A stretch of DNA of 7,831 nucleotides. Origin: an uncultured Coleofasciculus sp. (lineage in GTDB: Bacteria; Cyanobacteriota; Cyanobacteriia; Cyanobacteriales; Coleofasciculaceae). The stretch is taken from assembly GCA_902805485.1 (NCBI GenBank), contig CADCTM010000814.1:1-7831 (forward strand), read 5' to 3'. Made by a program: the position numbers and the translations under genes. The notes under the pieces were generated by a model. It had not been told where the DNA came from and did not search any database. It saw only the letters and a program-made list of their open reading frames with translations. This document shows, in pieces, positions 6,255-7,831 of the stretch (position 1 is the stretch's first letter; the number at the start of each line of letters is the position of its first letter).

Positions 6255-7508
6255 TTATTGCCTGTATTTCTTGAACGCTAGCGTGACATTGTGACCGCCG
6301 AACCCAAAAGAATTGGAAAGTGCCACTTCTACAATTTGATTACGGCTCTGATCGGGCACATAATCAAGATCGCAAGCTGGGTCAGGATTTTTCAAATTAA
6401 TGGTTGGGGGAATTTGGTCATTCGCTACTGCCATGACAGTTGCTACAGCTTCAATACCACCGGAACCACCTAAAAGATGACCGGTCATTGATTTAGTGGA
6501 ACTAACTGCTACACGATGAGCAGGCTCCCCTAACGCTTTTTTAATCGCGGCTGTTTCGGTGCTGTCGTTGGCTTGGGTACTTGTGCCGTGGGCATTAATA
6601 TAGCTCACTTGCTCACCTGTAATCCCCGCATCTTTGAGCGCCAATTGCATTGCTCTGGTCGCACCCTCTCCACCAGGCACGGGTAAGGTCATGTGATAGG
6701 CATCGCAGGTCATGCCGTAACCAACGATTTCGGCATAAATTTTGGCTCCACGGGAGAGAGCGTGTTCCAGCTCTTCCAGGAGCAAAATCCCAGAGCCTTC
6801 ACCCATCACAAAGCCATCGCGATCGCGATCGAACGGACGGCAAGCGCTCTGGGGGGTATCGTTACGGGTAGACAATGCTCGTGCAGCAGCGAAGCCAGCC
6901 ACAGACAGAGGTGTGACTGCCGCTTCGGTGCCCCCACAAATCATCGCCTGAGCATAGCCGCGCTGCACTAGACGAAAGGCATCCCCGATCGCATTTGAAC
7001 CCGCCGCACAAGCGGTGACGGTGCAGTTATTTGGTCCTTTTGCACCCGTATGAATAGCCGTCAGACCCGCTGCCATATTGGCAATCATCATCGGAATCAT
7101 AAACGGACTACACCGATCGGGTCCGCGAGTGAGGTAGATTTCTTGCTGGTCTTCTAAGACCTTAAGACCACCGATACCTGTACCAATAATCGCACCCACT
7201 TGTTCTGCGTTCAGGTCATTGATCGCAAATTGAGCATCGGCTAAAGCCTGTTTGCTTGCAGATACCCCAAACTGTGCAAAGCGATCCATGCGCTTTGCTT
7301 CCTTACGTTCCATATATAGGTACGGGTCAAAGTGTTTCACCTCACCCGCAATACGGCAATCGTGTCGGGAAGGGTCAAATAAGGTAATCGGACCAATACC
7401 ATTACGTCCGCTCAACAACCCTTCCCAATACTCAGCGAGAGTGTTGCCTATCGGTGTGATCGCGCCGAGACCTGTAACAACGACGCGCTTTAGTTCAATG
7501 TTTGTCAT
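6255..7508 (-). CDS. fabF: 3-oxoacyl-[acyl-carrier-protein] synthase II (KAS II)
   Basis: This is a complete 417-residue condensing enzyme of type II fatty acid synthesis. It joins malonyl-ACP to a growing acyl-ACP with loss of CO2. The thiolase fold shows VVVTGLGAITPIG at the N-terminus and the active-site Cys167 in TVTACAAGSNAIGDA. It also shows His307 in NAHGTSTQAND, Lys339 and His344 in STKSMTGHLLG, and the C-terminal gating loop NSFGFGGHN (399-407). The Cys-His-His set marks an elongating KAS I/II rather than the Cys-His-Asn KAS III. It is preceded by acpP, which makes its carrier protein, with a 64-base gap on the same strand, so the two are very likely one operon. The start at 7508 gives the conserved N-terminus, but no clear Shine-Dalgarno is seen, so coupling to acpP translation is possible. 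Confidence 0.98.
   Translation of the reverse strand: MTNIELKRVVVTGLGAITPIGNTLAEYWEGLLSGRNGIGPITLFDPSRHDCRIAGEVKHFDPYLYMERKEAKRMDRFAQFGVSASKQALADAQFAINDLNAEQVGAIIGTGIGGLKVLEDQQEIYLTRGPDRCSPFMIPMMIANMAAGLTAIHTGAKGPNNCTVTACAAGSNAIGDAFRLVQRGYAQAMICGGTEAAVTPLSVAGFAAARALSTRNDTPQSACRPFDRDRDGFVMGEGSGILLLEELEHALSRGAKIYAEIVGYGMTCDAYHMTLPVPGGEGATRAMQLALKDAGITGEQVSYINAHGTSTQANDSTETAAIKKALGEPAHRVAVSSTKSMTGHLLGGSGGIEAVATVMAVANDQIPPTINLKNPDPACDLDYVPDQSRNQIVEVALSNSFGFGGHNVTLAFKKYRQ
6819..6826. repeat. HIP1 octamer GCGATCGC
   Basis: A third copy, inside fabF at the FDRDRDGF codons. It is flanked by further CGATCG steps. Confidence 0.7.
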
Positions 7509-7550
7509 GATGCCAGTACAAAGCGGGCTTACACACCCAGAACGCAGAAC

Positions 7551-7574
7551 TTCCGGTGATTACCGGAATTTTTT
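7551..7574 (+). terminator. Hairpin in the acpP-fabF gap, terminator-like on the plus strand
   Basis: TTCCGGT (7551-7557) and ACCGGAA (7562-7568) form a perfect seven-pair stem with a four-base loop. Six T follow on the plus strand (7569-7574), so it has intrinsic terminator form for RNA running antisense to fabF and towards acpP. For the acpP-fabF mRNA it is a hairpin starting five bases after the acpP stop without a following T run. There it could protect the acpP 3' end or lower read-through into fabF. Confidence 0.55.
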
Positions 7575-7821
7575 AAGCAGGAGTTTCTACTTTATTACTG
7601 ATGTAGTCTACAGCAGCTTGGACGGTTGCAATTTTCTCTGCCGCCTCGTCAGGAATTTCAATATCGAACTCTTCTTCCAACGCCATCACCAACTCAACTG
7701 TATCCAGAGAGTCGGCATTCAGGTCGTTCGCAAAGTTCGCTTGAGGCGTTACGAGATCGGGTTCAACTTCCAGTTGATCTACAACTATTTTCTTAACTTT
7801 ATCGAAAATCTCTTGGTTCAT
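7573..7821 (-). CDS. acpP: Acyl carrier protein
   Basis: This is a complete, acidic 82-residue protein that carries acyl chains as thioesters on a 4'-phosphopantetheine arm in fatty acid synthesis. The attachment site is Ser38 in the invariant motif NADSLDTVELVMALEEEF, where a holo-ACP synthase adds the arm. The rest is the usual four-helix pattern, closing with IPDEAAEKIATVQAAVDYI. I chose the ATG at 7821 over an in-frame TTG at 7824, because a Shine-Dalgarno GGAAG (7831-7827) lies five bases before the ATG. It heads the acpP-fabF-tkt series; in several cyanobacteria psaC lies just upstream, which is outside this window. Confidence 0.98.
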   Translation of the reverse strand: MNQEIFDKVKKIVVDQLEVEPDLVTPQANFANDLNADSLDTVELVMALEEEFDIEIPDEAAEKIATVQAAVDYISNKVETPA

Positions 7822-7826
7822 CAAAT

Positions 7827-7831
7827 CTTCC
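7827..7831 (-). promoter_or_regulatory. Shine-Dalgarno site of acpP
   Basis: GGAAG on the minus strand, five bases before the ATG at 7821. The site may extend past the window edge. It decides between the ATG and the TTG one codon earlier. Confidence 0.6.

Noticed and set aside
6650..6971. Overlapping plus-strand ORFs inside fabF, rich in Ser/Arg
   Set aside because: They are shadows of the conserved fabF frame; three overlapping frames open at once reflects base composition.
7822..7824. TTG as the start of acpP, one codon before the ATG
   Set aside because: The ATG at 7821 has the better-spaced Shine-Dalgarno and gives the usual ACP N-terminus.
1..7831. CRISPR array, tRNA, insertion sequence or attachment site
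   Set aside because: I looked for regularly spaced repeats, cloverleaf-like segments and transposase motifs and saw none.

Overview
The window looks like chromosomal DNA from a cyanobacterium, probably a filamentous or otherwise large-genome one. Three lines of evidence support this. An acpP-fabF-tkt cluster lies on the minus strand in the gene order known from cyanobacteria. The octamer GCGATCGC (HIP1), typical of cyanobacterial genomes, occurs three times (3610, 5737, 6819). The rpsU gene is preceded by the remains of a cyanobacterial-type RRM RNA-binding protein gene, and an rbp-rpsU pairing is known from Anabaena. There is no tRNA, rRNA, CRISPR array or intact insertion sequence.

Left part (1-2306, plus strand). 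The window opens inside the C-terminal end of a protein resembling the tails of cyanobacterial NACHT/STAND NTPases. A gene-poor stretch of about 310 bases follows, then a complete aldo/keto reductase gene (644-1603). From 1604 to 2129 no intact ORF is visible. However, 1727-2014 reads, in three pieces, as a decayed rbpA-like RNA-binding protein gene. It keeps its start codon, Shine-Dalgarno sequence and a structured leader, but has two frame changes, a lost RNP1 segment and an internal TGA. The small rpsU gene (2130-2306) follows.

Middle (2402-3894, minus strand). A soluble histidine kinase, with a coiled coil, a DHp domain and an HATPase domain but no recognisable sensor domain, is split by one in-frame TAG codon. 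It also carries an unusual Cys-containing insertion between its N box and G1 box. A strong palindromic hairpin followed by a T run separates it from the tkt gene upstream.

Right part (3895-7831, minus strand). This is core metabolism, transcribed as acpP, then fabF, then tkt. ACP carries the growing acyl chain and FabF elongates it. Transketolase serves the Calvin cycle and the pentose phosphate pathway. A 64-base acpP-fabF gap holds a compact hairpin. A 326-base fabF-tkt gap holds a strong bulged hairpin and a 15-base imperfect direct repeat, so tkt probably has a promoter or leader control of its own.

I see no convincing new multi-gene system. The most informative observations are the unannotated rbp relic, the amber-split kinase and the structured intergenic RNAs.
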